From NCBI GenBank assembly GCA_900312665.1, contig ONZQ02000006.1, positions 825,981 through 889,980 on the forward strand: 64,000 nucleotides of DNA. Reading direction: 5' to 3'. This DNA is from Cephalotrichum gorgonifer (taxonomy: Eukaryota > Ascomycota > Sordariomycetes > Microascales > Microascaceae). The notes below the pieces were generated by a model. That model had not been told where the DNA came from. It was given only the letters and a program-made list of their open reading frames with translations, and did no database searches. This document shows positions 43,531 through 54,453 of this stretch, in pieces; within the stretch, counting starts at the first letter, position 1; every line of letters begins with the position of its first letter. The position numbers and the translations under genes were made by a program.

Positions 43531-45380
43531 CAGTCATTATAAGCTCTGAAGTCTATATAATAAGCCCTCGAAAGTATAATAATAGTTAGATATACTGCAG
43601 AAAGGATTTATACTATTATAGTACAGGAGTAGTACTGATATCAAAGAGATATACTACCTAAGCCAGGCTATCACAGAGAAGCAATATACTATCAATTTCA
43701 TAAGGAATGGGCCTCTGCAGAACTAGATAAGATAAGAAAAATCTTTGAATAAAAGATAGCTCTTCAGATACCTAAGAAATCAGCTACATCATCACCACTG
43801 CCCCTCAAGTAGATATACGACTACAAGTTCAACCCAGAAAGATATATCACCAAGTTCAAAGCCTGCCTCTGTATTCGAGATGATCAATAGCCTGCAATAG
43901 AGAGAGAGATATATACAGCTATACTTGCTACAAGGATCTTTCAAACCCTGATATCTATCACTATAAAGTTTGATCTTGAGATAAAGCAGTATAATATAGT
44001 AATAGCCTTCTTAAACAGTACTCTTGATGAGGATATCTAGTACTATCTACTGGATAGGCACTATCAGTAGAGTCAAGTTTGGAAGCTCCTTAAGGCCCTC
44101 TATAGTCTTCGAATCTCACCTATTCTTTGATATAAGAAGCTTTATTTAGCCCTCTCTAAGATAGGGCTCAAAGGGATATAAGAAGACTTATATATCTTCT
44201 TTAATAGCTATATCACTATCTTCTTCTTCATAGATGATATTATCATGATATTCTGAAAAGAGGAGGAAGAAGAATAAAAATATATCGAAGCTACCCTTAT
44301 AGAGTACTTCAAGATAACAGGAGGAAATAATACTATCTGATTCTTTAAAATGAAGATCTCAAGGGACTGAGAAAAGAGGCTCTTGTAGCTCTCTCAGGAG
44401 ACCTATATCGACAAAATCATGACTTGCTTTGAGCTAATATCTGTACATAAGGCCACTGAGATACCCCTTAAATCTACTATGTACTTTAAGAGTATTGATA
44501 TACCTCTCACATCTACTATTATCCTCTAATCTGCAATAGAAAATAATAAGCTTAATGAGACAGGGTATCTGAGATACCAGATGATAGTAGGATCACTAAT
44601 CTATACTGCTATAATAACTTGGCCAGATATCTTAAGAGCTATAGCAGTTCTATTATAATCCTCTTATTATCTAGGGAGGCCTCATAAAGAGATAGCTAAA
44701 TATTACATCCGGTATCTCTATAGTACCTGTTTTCTTGCTCTCTGAGCCAGATAAAGCGATCTCTTTAAGTACTATAGTAATATCTCATTTATAGATGATA
44801 CTATAGACTATAAGAGTAGCCAGAGATTCCTAATAAAGCTATTTGGGTACCCAGTATACTGGAAGGCCAGGAAGCAGGATACTATAATCATATTGTTAAT
44901 AGAAGCAGAACTTCTTGTACTTATATATACTGCTAAAGAACAATAAGTACTTGAATACCTCCTCAAGCAGCTCGAACTTGAACTTAATCAAAATCTAAGC
45001 CTCATCAGCAATAATCTCCAAATGATATACCTCCTGAAGGAGGAGATCACTTAGCTTCATATATATCTCAAGTATATCAACATCTACCAGCACTAGCTGA
45101 GGCAAGAGATCTAGTAAGGGCATATACAATTATAGTAGGTCTCTACTTACCAGATGGCTGCTGATAGATTTACGAAAGTCCTTACAAGAGCTAAGCATAT
45201 AAACTTCATCGAATAACTCGGGATAGAAGATATCAGGGCCCTTATAGAAGAAAAACCCGCTGATTCTAAGATATCAAACGATATCTTAGACCTCAAGGAA
45301 GAATAGTTCCTTTGACTGAGAGAATAATTTACTGCTTTAAGCAGCTAGGCGAGATAATTCAGTAGAGAATAGCCTTACCT

Positions 45381-45389
45381 AGAGGGGTA
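45381..45389 (+). promoter_or_regulatory. Polypurine tract of the copia element
   Basis: AGAGGGGTA lies immediately before the 3' LTR, where plus-strand priming is expected. Confidence 0.6.
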
Positions 45390-45605
45390 TGTAAGAAGGG
45401 TCTGAGCACTATTGCAAGGCCCCAAAATGCTAGTACGTTAGAAGGATATATCAACTTAAGCGAGGTATCGCAAACCCCTGTAAAATTAGGCTTGCCAGCT
45501 GACAGGAGAATTGCTCCTGTATATATATCTCACGTATATAAGGGATGCACTTATTCCACCTAGTTATCATGAATATGAAGGACAAGGTGGTCCCATATTC
45601 CCACA
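45390..45605 (+). repeat. 3' LTR of the copia element
   Basis: 216 bp, starting TGTAAG and ending CCCACA. It is followed by the second CAGTT of the target duplication. Confidence 0.93.
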
Positions 45606-45691
45606 CAGTTATATTAGCAGGTATCGTCCTTTTGCCAGTCTACCCTCCAGCTCTAGAGTCTTGATATTCTCAACTCTAAACTCTAATCAGT

Positions 45692-45810
45692 ACATACGAC
45701 CATAGCTCGTGGAAAACTGAGGGTCCCGTCCGCTCCCCTATACATAAACCACGAAGCGCTAGACTAGTAGTTGGGTCGGTGACGACCAGCGAATCCCTGG
45801 TGTTGTATGT
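45692..45810 (+). rRNA. 5S ribosomal RNA gene
   Basis: 119 nt starting ACATACGACCATA and ending GTTGTATGT. The two ends pair as helix I (ACATACGAC with GTTGTATGT). Strongly conserved internal promoter sequences are present, including AGTAGTTGGGTCGGTGACGA and CCAGCGAATCCCTGG. It is followed directly by a T-run (45810-45815), the Pol III terminator. No tandem copies are nearby, consistent with dispersed 5S genes in filamentous ascomycetes. Confidence 0.95.
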
Positions 45811-46067
45811 TTTTTGCCTTTTTGCTCTCTTCAGGCTCGTTGTCGTCCTGGTCTTAGTCCGACCTGACCTTTCTCTCACCGTACCAAGCATCTCTTCCGC
45901 GATCCATCCAGGGGCATCACAAGCCCGCCTGGTATACCAGGATATCTATGTCACAGATGTGAATTCAATATGCTTGTGTCTCTTAGCTACGGAAGATATC
46001 CAGGCAAAGCACCCGAGAGGTGCTTGGACAGCAACGATGTGTGCCCATCGACAAACCAGCCCTTCTC

Positions 46068-48308
46068 CTAAGCTCGAGCCTTGATCAAATCGGCAGCCTA
46101 CCTCATCTGTTAGCACCGAATCGCAGTGGACCCCAAGGCCCTCGAGGAAACTCACCTTCTCGGCAATCGCATAGACAGTCATGCTCGTGGTCCCGCCCAC
46201 AATCGTAGGCATGATACTCGCGTCCACGACGCTCAGCCCCTCAACACCATACACCAGCAACTCCTCGTCCACCACGCCTCCCCATTCCCTCGGCATCTTC
46301 GCCGCCGTCCCCACGGGGTGGTACACGCTCGGGATGATGGTCCCCCTCGCCCACGCCGCCAGCTCCTCGTCCGTGCCGACGTCGGCGCCGGGCGAGACCT
46401 CCTGTGCGCCGTACGCCTCCAGGTCGCCCCCCGTGATGTACCGCCGGAAGAACTTGACCAGCTCGACCATGATGTCGATGTCCAGCGGGTTCGAGCCCGC
46501 GCGGTAGTCCACGATGACCTCGCCCTCCGGGTCCGTCGCGTTCAGCGACACCGTGCCGCGGCTGACCGGGTGCACGTTCTGCGGGCTGCACGACGGCGAC
46601 CCGCCGAGCATGCACTCGAGGAAGCTGAGGGAGTTGTCGCGCATCGCCCGCGCGTAGAGCGACTTCTGCCGCGCGTACCCCTCCACCACCGTGGCGTGCG
46701 TGCCGGCGGGGAGGTACTCCGCCGCGTCCTGGGCCTCGAGCGCGTCCGAGAGCGCCTCGTAGGTGTCGGGCGATACCGCCTTCATGCCCAGGAAGGCCCC
46801 GAGCGCGATGCCCCGGCCGGTGAGGTTCGTGGTGAGGTCCAGCTCGGGGGTCTCGGGAGCGGTGGTCCCTACAAGATAACCTATCAGCACACCCTTCTTC
46901 AACCCGGGGAGTCATGCTTGGGCTGGCTGTGGAACGCTTTGATGGGGAGTCGGGCGAAACTTACATCTGAAGCTTACACTGGGGATGTAATGGTGGTCCT
47001 GGAAGTTCGCCCCAACCCCGGGAAGATCAACCAGGACGTCGATTCCTGCCTCCTCCAACGCCTTCTCCCCCCCGATCCCGCTCAGCTGCAACACCTGCGG
47101 AGTGTGGATGGCCCCCGCCGCCAGGATTACCTCCTTCCTCGCCTTCACCACGGTGATGTCGTCCCTATTGCCCCGGGGATGCACCTCCACGCCCACGGCG
47201 CGGCCGTCCTCGATCACAACCTTCCTGACCTTGGAGGTGGGCAGCAGCTCGTAGTTCTCCCGGTCGAGGCCGTCCCAGTGGCCCGTCCGGCTGTAGGAGC
47301 GGCTGGAGTCGTCGGGGTCCATGGAGGTGGTGAACCAGTATAGGCCGTTCTGGCCTCCCGCGCCGTCTGTGGGTACGTCGACCCCAGGGAAGTTTCTCAT
47401 GGCGTCGTAGAGGGGGACTAGAAGCGGCTACATTTTAGCTATGGAACGAGGGCACGAAGGATAGGGGCTGGGGGGTTAGGGCGGTTTCGACGACCCAGAG
47501 ATACATACTAACGCCGGGACTGAGACCACGGGCATATGTGGCGTAGATCTTGGTCTCCGGATCCTGGCCCCATGCGTCGAGGTCGTACGTGATATTGAAC
47601 GCCTCAGCAAGGTCCTCCGGCGGAGGCGTGAAGTGGATTCCCTGTTCATCCCCCAGTCAGCTGCGACATTTCACGAAGAAAAGGAGGGGCGGAGGGGCGA
47701 AGGTCACCTTCTTGAAGTACCCGAGGATGTTCTCCCACGTCCACGTAGTATCCTCGGAGCCGCTGAGCTCTCCCCAGGCGTCATAGTCCCCCGCGGTGCC
47801 GCGCTGGAAGACCTGGCCGTTTATGGCGGAGCTCCCTCCGACGATGCAGCCGATGCCGACGCTGAAGGACCGGTCGTTCAGCTCCGGGTTTGGCAGGGAC
47901 GTGATGTTGTAGGTCGTCTGGCCCGGCCGCCACCCTTCTCTCTCTGTCCCCATCATTAGTAAAAAAGAAGGGAAACAGGTTCCCATCGCAGGATGGTCAG
48001 ATTGGGGCCGCGTACCAAGTTTCCCATACTCAATGGCAAGAACGGTGTCTAGGCGATGTACGTGTTAGTCATTTCTCCTCTTGCTTCCAATCGTTCGTGT
48101 AATACCACTTACACTCGCCGCTCTCGCTTAGCCTATCGCCAACAGTCAGGCCCGCCGTTCCCCCGCCGACAATGATGTAGTCGTACTCCTCGAGGAGCTC
48201 CTCCTGTCTCCCGACGATCTTGGCATGCTGGAGGGAACTGGGATAGGCAGCGGCCACGCCCGCGAGGGCCGCGGCCGTGGTGATGAGGGCAGATGCTTTG
48301 AGTGTCAT
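46068..48308 (-). CDS. Secreted GMC oxidoreductase (FAD-dependent, AA3 type)
   Basis: Seven exons: 48308-48113, 48048-48016, 47943-47708, 47641-47509, 47417-46965, 46868-46156 and 46097-46068. They give 597 aa, all in frame. Residues 1-21 are a signal peptide ending ...AAAYP. The FAD-binding VGGGTAGLTVGDRL follows YDYII. GMC signature 1 is IVGGSSAINGQVF and signature 2 is GAIHTPQVLQLSGIG. The C-terminal catalytic His lies in VYHPVGTAA, and the last exon supplies the AADLIKARA terminus typical of the family. The usual second His/Asn of the active site is not obvious in IVGGTTSMTVYAIAE. Such enzymes oxidise alcohols or sugars outside the cell, often producing hydrogen peroxide. The gene ends 258 bp from the 5S gene. 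Confidence 0.9.
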
Positions 48309-48995
48309 TGCCACTGTTTGCAGAAGCCGACAATTCAAGACTTGAAGAATGGGTTGCTAGATCCTGTCGGCAGATACAGTCTCTGAAAGAAGAACCGAGA
48401 GGCCTGACCAGGATACGGGGAAGGATTGATGGCCCCATCTTTACATCGTCTTTCCCCTCCCTTTATATAGCCATTGGAGGCAGGATTTCCGGAAGAACTC
48501 CAAAGGAAGAACCGTACGAGAGTGATATGAACAACCTTGGCACGTTTATATACATCTGCAGGTCGAATATAAAGATCTGCGGGGGCCGGCAAAATGGGAA
48601 AAGGAATAGATGAAGAACAATTTCGAAAACGAACGAACCGGGAAAGGTACCGAGTGTGGAGAGCGACCTTATTCGAGTCGATCTCGGTTCGAATAATAAG
48701 GTTCGCTCTTTTCATTCCCGGAAAATCATTGCAGGGATAATATGAACTTCAGAATCCCGTCTTTTTTGCTCTTCTTTGCTAATAAACGAGAGAGGTTTGA
48801 TATCCCCGCTCGGAGTATGCAATATATACGGTATATGACCAAGCCTCGTATAAACTTGGCAGTCCTGCTCTGCTCCCCCACGTGTATATAGACCAGAAAG
48901 TGGAGGCTTTTGTAATGCACAGTCGGCATTCCCACCCTTCGGGCCTCTTCGTCCACTTGGCATCCATCCTCGGACACGAACAGCTCCAGATTCTT
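48309..48995. other. Intergenic region with a TATA/CCAAT promoter and a palindrome
   Basis: These 687 bases hold the promoter of the GMC oxidase. An imperfect palindrome (48661-48676 against 48689-48708) and flanking CCGGG...CCCGG elements lie about 350-400 bp upstream of its ATG. Confidence 0.6.
48472..48487 (-). promoter_or_regulatory. TATA box and CCAAT element for the GMC oxidase
   Basis: On the minus strand TATATAAA (48479-48472) is preceded a few bases upstream by CCAAT (48487-48483). They lie ~165 bp from the start codon at 48308. Confidence 0.6.
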
Positions 48996-51900
48996 TCACG
49001 TATCTACTCTCCATATCTCCGTCCCAACACCACCGACAACGACCTCACCCGTACACCCCAGGTACTCAACTGCGCAAGCGTCCGAAACACCACTATACAT
49101 ATCCTCGACCAACCTCACGGTCGGTGGCTTCCCTCCCGAGACGTCCCCGCTTACCTCCCAGACTTTTACCCGCTGGTCATTGCTCACGCTGACCACCCGG
49201 TTACCACCTGTAAGCCCGACGACCCCGTTGATGGCCGCGGCGTGCGCAGACCTGACTATTGTCCTCCCCGACACAGTCAGTGCGCCCATTCCCTCGCTAT
49301 CCGGTGTGAGCCAGGTTACGGCGAGGGCATTGTCGTCGCCGCCGGTAGTAACGACGTAGCCAGCCCCTTCCCCGACCGTTCGCAGGTCAAGGGCCTTGAT
49401 GCTGCTCTGGTGGATCCTGGCCACGCTCGTAGTAGCATACGACTCCCCCACGGGCGTCCACAGCGCAATGTACCCGTCCGTCGAAGCCGTAAGCACGTCC
49501 GGTAGCGCGGCCCCCTCCCGCCTACCTAGGCTCCGCACCTGTGTGAAACACGCGCCCGTGTACTCCCCCCTCGCCAGGACCTCGAACTTCCCCTCTCCCC
49601 CTGGCGCTGGAGGCTCATAGCGATACGTCTTGAACACGGAGTTCGAGAACGCCATCGTAACCCGCAGCGCGCCGCTGTCCTCCTCTTCATCCGCGCAGAC
49701 GTCCATGTCCGTGATTCGCAGGTCGCCAACAGGCGACTTATCCCTGAATATCGCCTCACACGACACCGCCAGCCCCGCGGGGAGCCTGCTCACCCTCCAG
49801 ATGAATAGGTCCTCATTACCGCCGCTGCTGAGGAGGCGCTCGCCGCACCACCTAAGGCACTGGAGCCCTGTCGTATGCGCGTTCATCGAGGTCACGCACC
49901 GGAAGGGCGCGCCGAGGGACACCTCCGCATCCTCGAGGCGCTCCCAGATGCGGATCGTGGTGTCCTCGGACCCAGTCGCGAAGTATCCGGCGCCGCTCGC
50001 GATGGCGCGCACCTCTCGCCCGTGGGAGCCGGGCTTGAGAGTACGGCTTGCCGGCCGCTCCTGCGAGTGGATGTATACCTTTGTAGCCTTTGTAAATGCG
50101 AAGTGGATGCGGTCCGGCCTCGCGCTCTTCGAGTGCGCAAACGTGCGGTGTGCGCCTCCACAGTCGACCACGGCGATGTATTCCCTCTTCGTCTCGTTCC
50201 ACGCGATAAAGTCCTTACTCCGGAAGCCGGTAAGGATGAGGTACGCGGGGCCACCGCCCTCCTCCTCGCAGAACCAGGCGTCTTCGATCTGCGGCCCAAA
50301 GGGGGGCGGGGTCTCGTGGAGGAGGCGGGCGCGGGGGGATTGCCCGTCGGTCATGTCTAGCTCGTAGATCCTGTACATCCCGTCGCGGTTTGTAGTGAGG
50401 AATGAGATGGGAGATAGGCCCGTCTGACCCGGGAGCGGCACGATGGACGTGATGGCGCCGCCTGACCTGGGACTTATTTCCGCGATCCGGGTGTAGGCGC
50501 CGTCTTGGGCGGTGAACACCTCCATGAAGCCGTTGCGGGAGCCGATGATTAGATGCCCGTAGAACTGAGCCGCAGACGTGAGCACGAACCGCTCGTCGAC
50601 GGCCCGCAGGGACATGTCCGACGATATATCTCTCGCACCCAGGCTCACCGTGAGGATCCTGATATCAGGGCAGTCGTGCATGGTTATTAAGACCGCAATG
50701 GAGTCGTCTTTCGACGAGAGTGGGATCAGGTTGAGGACCTTCCCTGGGACGGATCCTAGCCGGGAGAGCCTCCTATCCGCGTAGAGATATAGCATTTTCG
50801 TAGTTGTACCGAGGATCGCGACATCCGCCGCGGGACTCGACATCACGGAACACAACTTCAGGTCATCGTGATATCCAACGTCGATCGACACCTCCGACCA
50901 CGTAACTCCCCCGCCCGAAGGACCCGATCAGGAGTTTCCCGGACTGGGTCGCGGACAGGAGGGTGTCCTCCCCTATGAAGACGTACCGCCGGAGGTGGTC
51001 GTTCCGGTTCTTGGCGTTCTTCCCCTCTTTTACTGGGGCGTCTAGCAGTGCGAGCGTCTCGTGATCGACCATGGTAGAGAAAGGGGCTCCTCCGTCACGT
51101 ATATCTGACCTACCGACGTCTAGAACGGGTTGTCCCTCTTCTATGAGGGCCACTTTCCCGTCTGCGCCGCCAGTGGCTACGAGGATGGTCCCGTTGTCCC
51201 TGGATGAAATAGCCGAGGACCAGATGTGCTTCCCGTCGTGGTTGGAAAATGTAGTCTGGTGTGTCAGTGTAGCAGAAATGGCGGGGCTCGCGCGCGCCCC
51301 GGTGACCTCGCTGCTAGTCCCACCCAACCCCTTGAAATTTCGTAGCTCAAGGTCCCACGAGTGGGCTGTTGAGTCCTCCCCGAAAGAGTAGATCGGAATC
51401 GTCGACGAGGCCGGCCTCCCAGGCGGTAGCGGCGCGAACCTGGCGTGCCATATCCTCGACATGTGGCCCATCGCCACAGCTATTGGCTCCTCCGGGACAG
51501 TCCCCTCGCCGGAACTCCCTATCTCGTTGTACCCGAAGCCCGTCTCACGCGCCTCGTGCAGCAAGCTCTCGTCTCCCCCCTCCTTCTCCTCCCCCTCACT
51601 CGCCGTGTCACTTATATCCCACACCCGGACCGTCCTATCGTCGCTACAGCTCGCCAGCAGCCGCAGCGTCCTCCCGGCACCAACCTCAATCTCATCCGAG
51701 ATGTCTACCCCGAAGATGGAGCCGTCGTGGCCGGCCAGGACGTGCCGGACCCTACACCGCCCCTTCCCCTCCCCTCCCCTCCGACACGTCCAGATGAGGA
51801 TCTCGCCAAAGACCGTGCCCCCCGCGACGAGGACCCTCCCGTCGGCGAGAAGCCTCACGCTCGCGGTATACAGCATCGGCCTCGACGGCGAGAGGACGTC

Positions 51901-52492
51901 CCCGAAGGACAGGCCCCTCCCCTCCGCCCAGCTTATCTCCACGACCTCGTTGTGCAACGTCACGAGGACCCCTGAGTCCCTGCCCTGGTCCAACACCCCA
52001 TCGTGGATCCAATCCCGCGCCTCGCCCACCTCGAAGCGGACGACGCCCCCGGCAGATGGCCCGGCCGCCAGCACATCCTCTAAGCTCCGGATGAGGGCTA
52101 CCGCCACGCATCGAGCGCCCCAGACGAGGAGGTTGTCGGCGGAGACGCGGATGCCGTGGATGGCCTGTCCGCGGAAGACTTGGACCTCGAGACGTAGCCT
52201 CCCGCTCTGCACCTCGTAGACCTTGAGCTGGGTGTCCTCGCCGACTAGGACGTATCTCTCTACTTCATCATCCCCGCCTTCTTTACCCCGCGCGAAGAAG
52301 GCGAGGGCCGTTATGGGGCAATGGACTGCCCGGCGGATCTGTCTCCGTTATATTAGCCTCGGGTTTCTCATCCCCACGCTCATGGCCACACAGGGGTTTT
52401 TACTGGAAATCCGGCCCCGCTGTGACTATTTGCAGCAGGCTCTCAGAAAATACGAACATGCTTCGAACGGGACTTACCGCAGGAGACGTCAT
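48996..52492 (-). CDS. WDR6/Rtt10-like WD40 repeat protein (tRNA methylation partner), apparent frameshift
   Basis: Exon 1 (52492-52478) encodes only MTSPA. Exon 2 begins at 52338 (ATC CGC CGG) in phase 0 and runs to 48996. WD40-like strands are spread along the whole protein: CSDDRTVRVWDIS, ARFAPLPPGRPASSTIPIYSFGEDSTAHSW, ATGSEDTTIRIWE, RVVSVSNDQRVKVWEVS. Length and layout are those of WDR6/Rtt10, partner of Trm7 in 2'-O-methylation of the tRNA anticodon loop. The frame breaks at a C5 tract on the + strand (50908-50912). Removing one base there would join the upstream and downstream frames smoothly. No plausible intron fits. This is either a sequencing error or a real one-base insertion. Confidence 0.82.
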
Positions 52493-53313
52493 GGTTAGAT
52501 GACCAGAGGAATGGCCCGCAAAGCAAGCCCGCAAATCTCACCACCACACGGAACCAAGAGCGACCTGTGATGCGCAAGAAAGAAGTTTCCCCCGAGCGCT
52601 AGCCCAGGACTCCTCGTATCGGCTGGATCGTGTCACTGTCACGGGTGGGACCGATGATCTCGTGCTTGTGTATCGTAAGCTCGTGTAATCCGGGTGAGAA
52701 AAGCTGTTGCGTTTTGTCACCTCAAAAAATTCGGGTCGCCTCCCTCTACATAGTCAACTGAAGATGTGGATTTTTTGCGTTACGCACTCACAAACATCAC
52801 ACATCGCCGCCGCACACATACACACACACACAATACGAACTGTCATCCCCCAACTCAATTCGGACTTCCGAAACATGTTGGAACATATGTAAGCGAAGAA
52901 GAGATGAACGAAGCCATCTCCCCTCCCCCAATCTCTAAATCACTAACCAAGAGTTTCACCAGCGATAAATAAAACAAAAAATAAAACGTTTCATGAAATA
53001 TATTTGTCGTTATTCCACCCAGTGTATCAGGTATCATATACACAAACGCGATCCCCCGAATCATTGCCCCCGTCGGGACATCTTCTGCCCTTCAAGCATA
53101 CTTTCATTCCCATCATCGATAGATATCCAACCCATTACCAAAGAAAGAAAAAGGAAAGAAAACAGGTCCAACGTAATATCCCATAAACGCCGGCAGATGT
53201 AGCAATACACGAGAATGCAGCCAAAGACCAAGAGCCTCAAACGCTCCTAGCTATATCACTTTCCCCTCATCCGTAATTTAGTGGCCCCCGCATTAGTGCT
53301 GAGGAGCGGCCTT
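52493..53313. other. Intergenic region
   Basis: These 821 bases hold the promoter of the WDR6-like gene and the 3' UTR of the SUR7-like gene. A short CA microsatellite lies near 52818-52831. No gene is supported. Confidence 0.5.
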
Positions 53314-54453
53314 TTAATGGTGCCCGCCCGAGTAACTCGTGTCGAGAGCGCCGTGGGCGCTCGTAGAGCGGTGCGAGTAAGGCTCGTAGGCGAGGTCCGA
53401 GCGGGGGTTGGGCGTGGGGTGGGACGAGTTGTAGTAGCTGTTCCTCGCGCCGCCGTTGTGGTAGGGTTCGTTGGGGTCCTTGAGGGGGATGTAGCTGGAC
53501 GAGTGGAAGCCCTTCTCGCCGTCCGCGTGCTTCGAGCGGCGGCTGGACTTGTCCGGGGCGCAGCAGCAGATGGTGACGAGCCAGGTGGCACCGGCGGCGA
53601 GGGCGAAGGCGACCGAGATCCACACGAGGGCCAGGAAGGTGGTGTTGATCTTGCCCTTGGCGCCCGCCAGCGACTCGGTGCTCTCGATGACGCCGACGAC
53701 GACGGACGACGTGGCGGTCGCGAGAGAGGCGGCGGCGATGGTGGCGGCGCTCGAGATGCCGGCGATCAGGAAGCACAGGCACGAGGCGATGCGCGTGCAG
53801 ACGGAGAAGAGGCCGATGACGACCTGGAGGCCGAGGGCGGCGAGGGCGACGATGAAGACGATCTGGGTCCAGCGGGACACCCTCTTGAAGACGTCGAGCG
53901 CGTCGAAGACCTCGTCGGGGATCTCGGAGCCCTCGCCGAAGGTGTCGACGAAGGCGTCGCTGAGCTCGTGGAGGAAGGTGGCGTTCATGTCGTTGGCCCA
54001 GTTCATCTTGGGCTTGGTGCAGGAGCGGTCGGTGCCGTTGGCCGTCTCGGAGCAGTAGCCCCAGACGGAGATCTCGTAGACCTCGTAGAGGCCGATGTCG
54101 CCCAGGGTGATGTTCTGGCCGCTGCCGCCATTGGCGCTGACGGCACCGTCGACGGCGGTGCCGACGCCATCGCCGAGCTTCTCCTTGATGTAGTCGGAGA
54201 GGTTGTCGGGTAGGTTATCTAGCGAGTTGGAGATGTCGTCGCCGAGGCCGCCGAGGGTGTCGAATATGTCGCGGCGGGTTACCAGCGAGGTGACGGAGTC
54301 GGGGCTGATGGAGAAGCCGCTCAGGTCGACCCTGAACGAGTAGAGGCTCTTGTTCGACACCCCTGCTAGGGCCGGTATCAGGAGGGCGATTAGGCTGAGG
54401 ACGGTGAGGACGAATGGCACCGACACGCAGACGAGGCGCCCGATGTTCCCCAT
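53314..54453 (-). CDS. SUR7/PalI family plasma-membrane protein
   Basis: A single exon gives 379 aa. The first hydrophobic helix begins immediately (LVCVSVPFVLTVLSLIALLI). A long extracellular loop follows, carrying the family's G-x-W-G-Y-C-type signature (ISVWGYCSE) with two further Cys (SCTKP). Three further membrane helices come next (IVFIVALAALGLQVVIGLFSV; CLCFLIAGISSAATIAAASL; LALVWISVAFALAAGATWLV). The cytosolic tail starts with CCCAPDKSSRR, a likely palmitoylation site, and ends in a Tyr/His/Ser-rich region. SUR7 proteins organise eisosomes at the cortex. PalI members help sense ambient pH. Which subgroup this is cannot be decided from sequence alone. Confidence 0.9.
   Translation of the reverse strand: MGNIGRLVCVSVPFVLTVLSLIALLIPALAGVSNKSLYSFRVDLSGFSISPDSVTSLVTRRDIFDTLGGLGDDISNSLDNLPDNLSDYIKEKLGDGVGTAVDGAVSANGGSGQNITLGDIGLYEVYEISVWGYCSETANGTDRSCTKPKMNWANDMNATFLHELSDAFVDTFGEGSEIPDEVFDALDVFKRVSRWTQIVFIVALAALGLQVVIGLFSVCTRIASCLCFLIAGISSAATIAAASLATATSSVVVGVIESTESLAGAKGKINTTFLALVWISVAFALAAGATWLVTICCCAPDKSSRRSKHADGEKGFHSSSYIPLKDPNEPYHNGGARNSYYNSSHPTPNPRSDLAYEPYSHRSTSAHGALDTSYSGGHH

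Larger units (their letters stand above)
40209..45610 (+). mobile_element. Full-length degenerate Ty1/copia LTR retrotransposon with target-site duplication
   Basis: The element spans 40214-45605, between two CAGTT copies (40209-40213 and 45606-45610). Its 216-bp LTRs share TG(TA)...CA ends. Internal coding order is Gag-like, protease (IILDSGADSYIF), integrase (ending SSYQNGSIERLG), reverse transcriptase (VWKLLKALYSL; FFFIDDIIMIF) and RNase H (LLIEAELLVLIYTAKEQ). The order PR-IN-RT-RH defines Ty1/copia. The frame is broken by many TAG and TGA codons, often where Gln would be expected. The sequence is AT-rich and CpG-poor, as expected of RIP. It is not autonomous now. It lies 86 bp upstream of a 5S rRNA gene. 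Confidence 0.93.

Noticed and set aside
40430..45389. Alternative genetic code or readthrough to explain stops in the copia element
   Set aside because: TAG and TGA both occur, in contexts explained by transition mutation. The host genes use standard stops.
46126..47343. 405-codon open frame on the + strand
   Set aside because: It is antisense to GMC oxidase exons with clear family motifs. It is Arg/His/Pro-rich with no domain.
53281..54213. 310-codon open frame on the + strand
   Set aside because: It is antisense to the SUR7-like gene; its composition (Gly, Val, Asp, Glu) mirrors the opposite strand.
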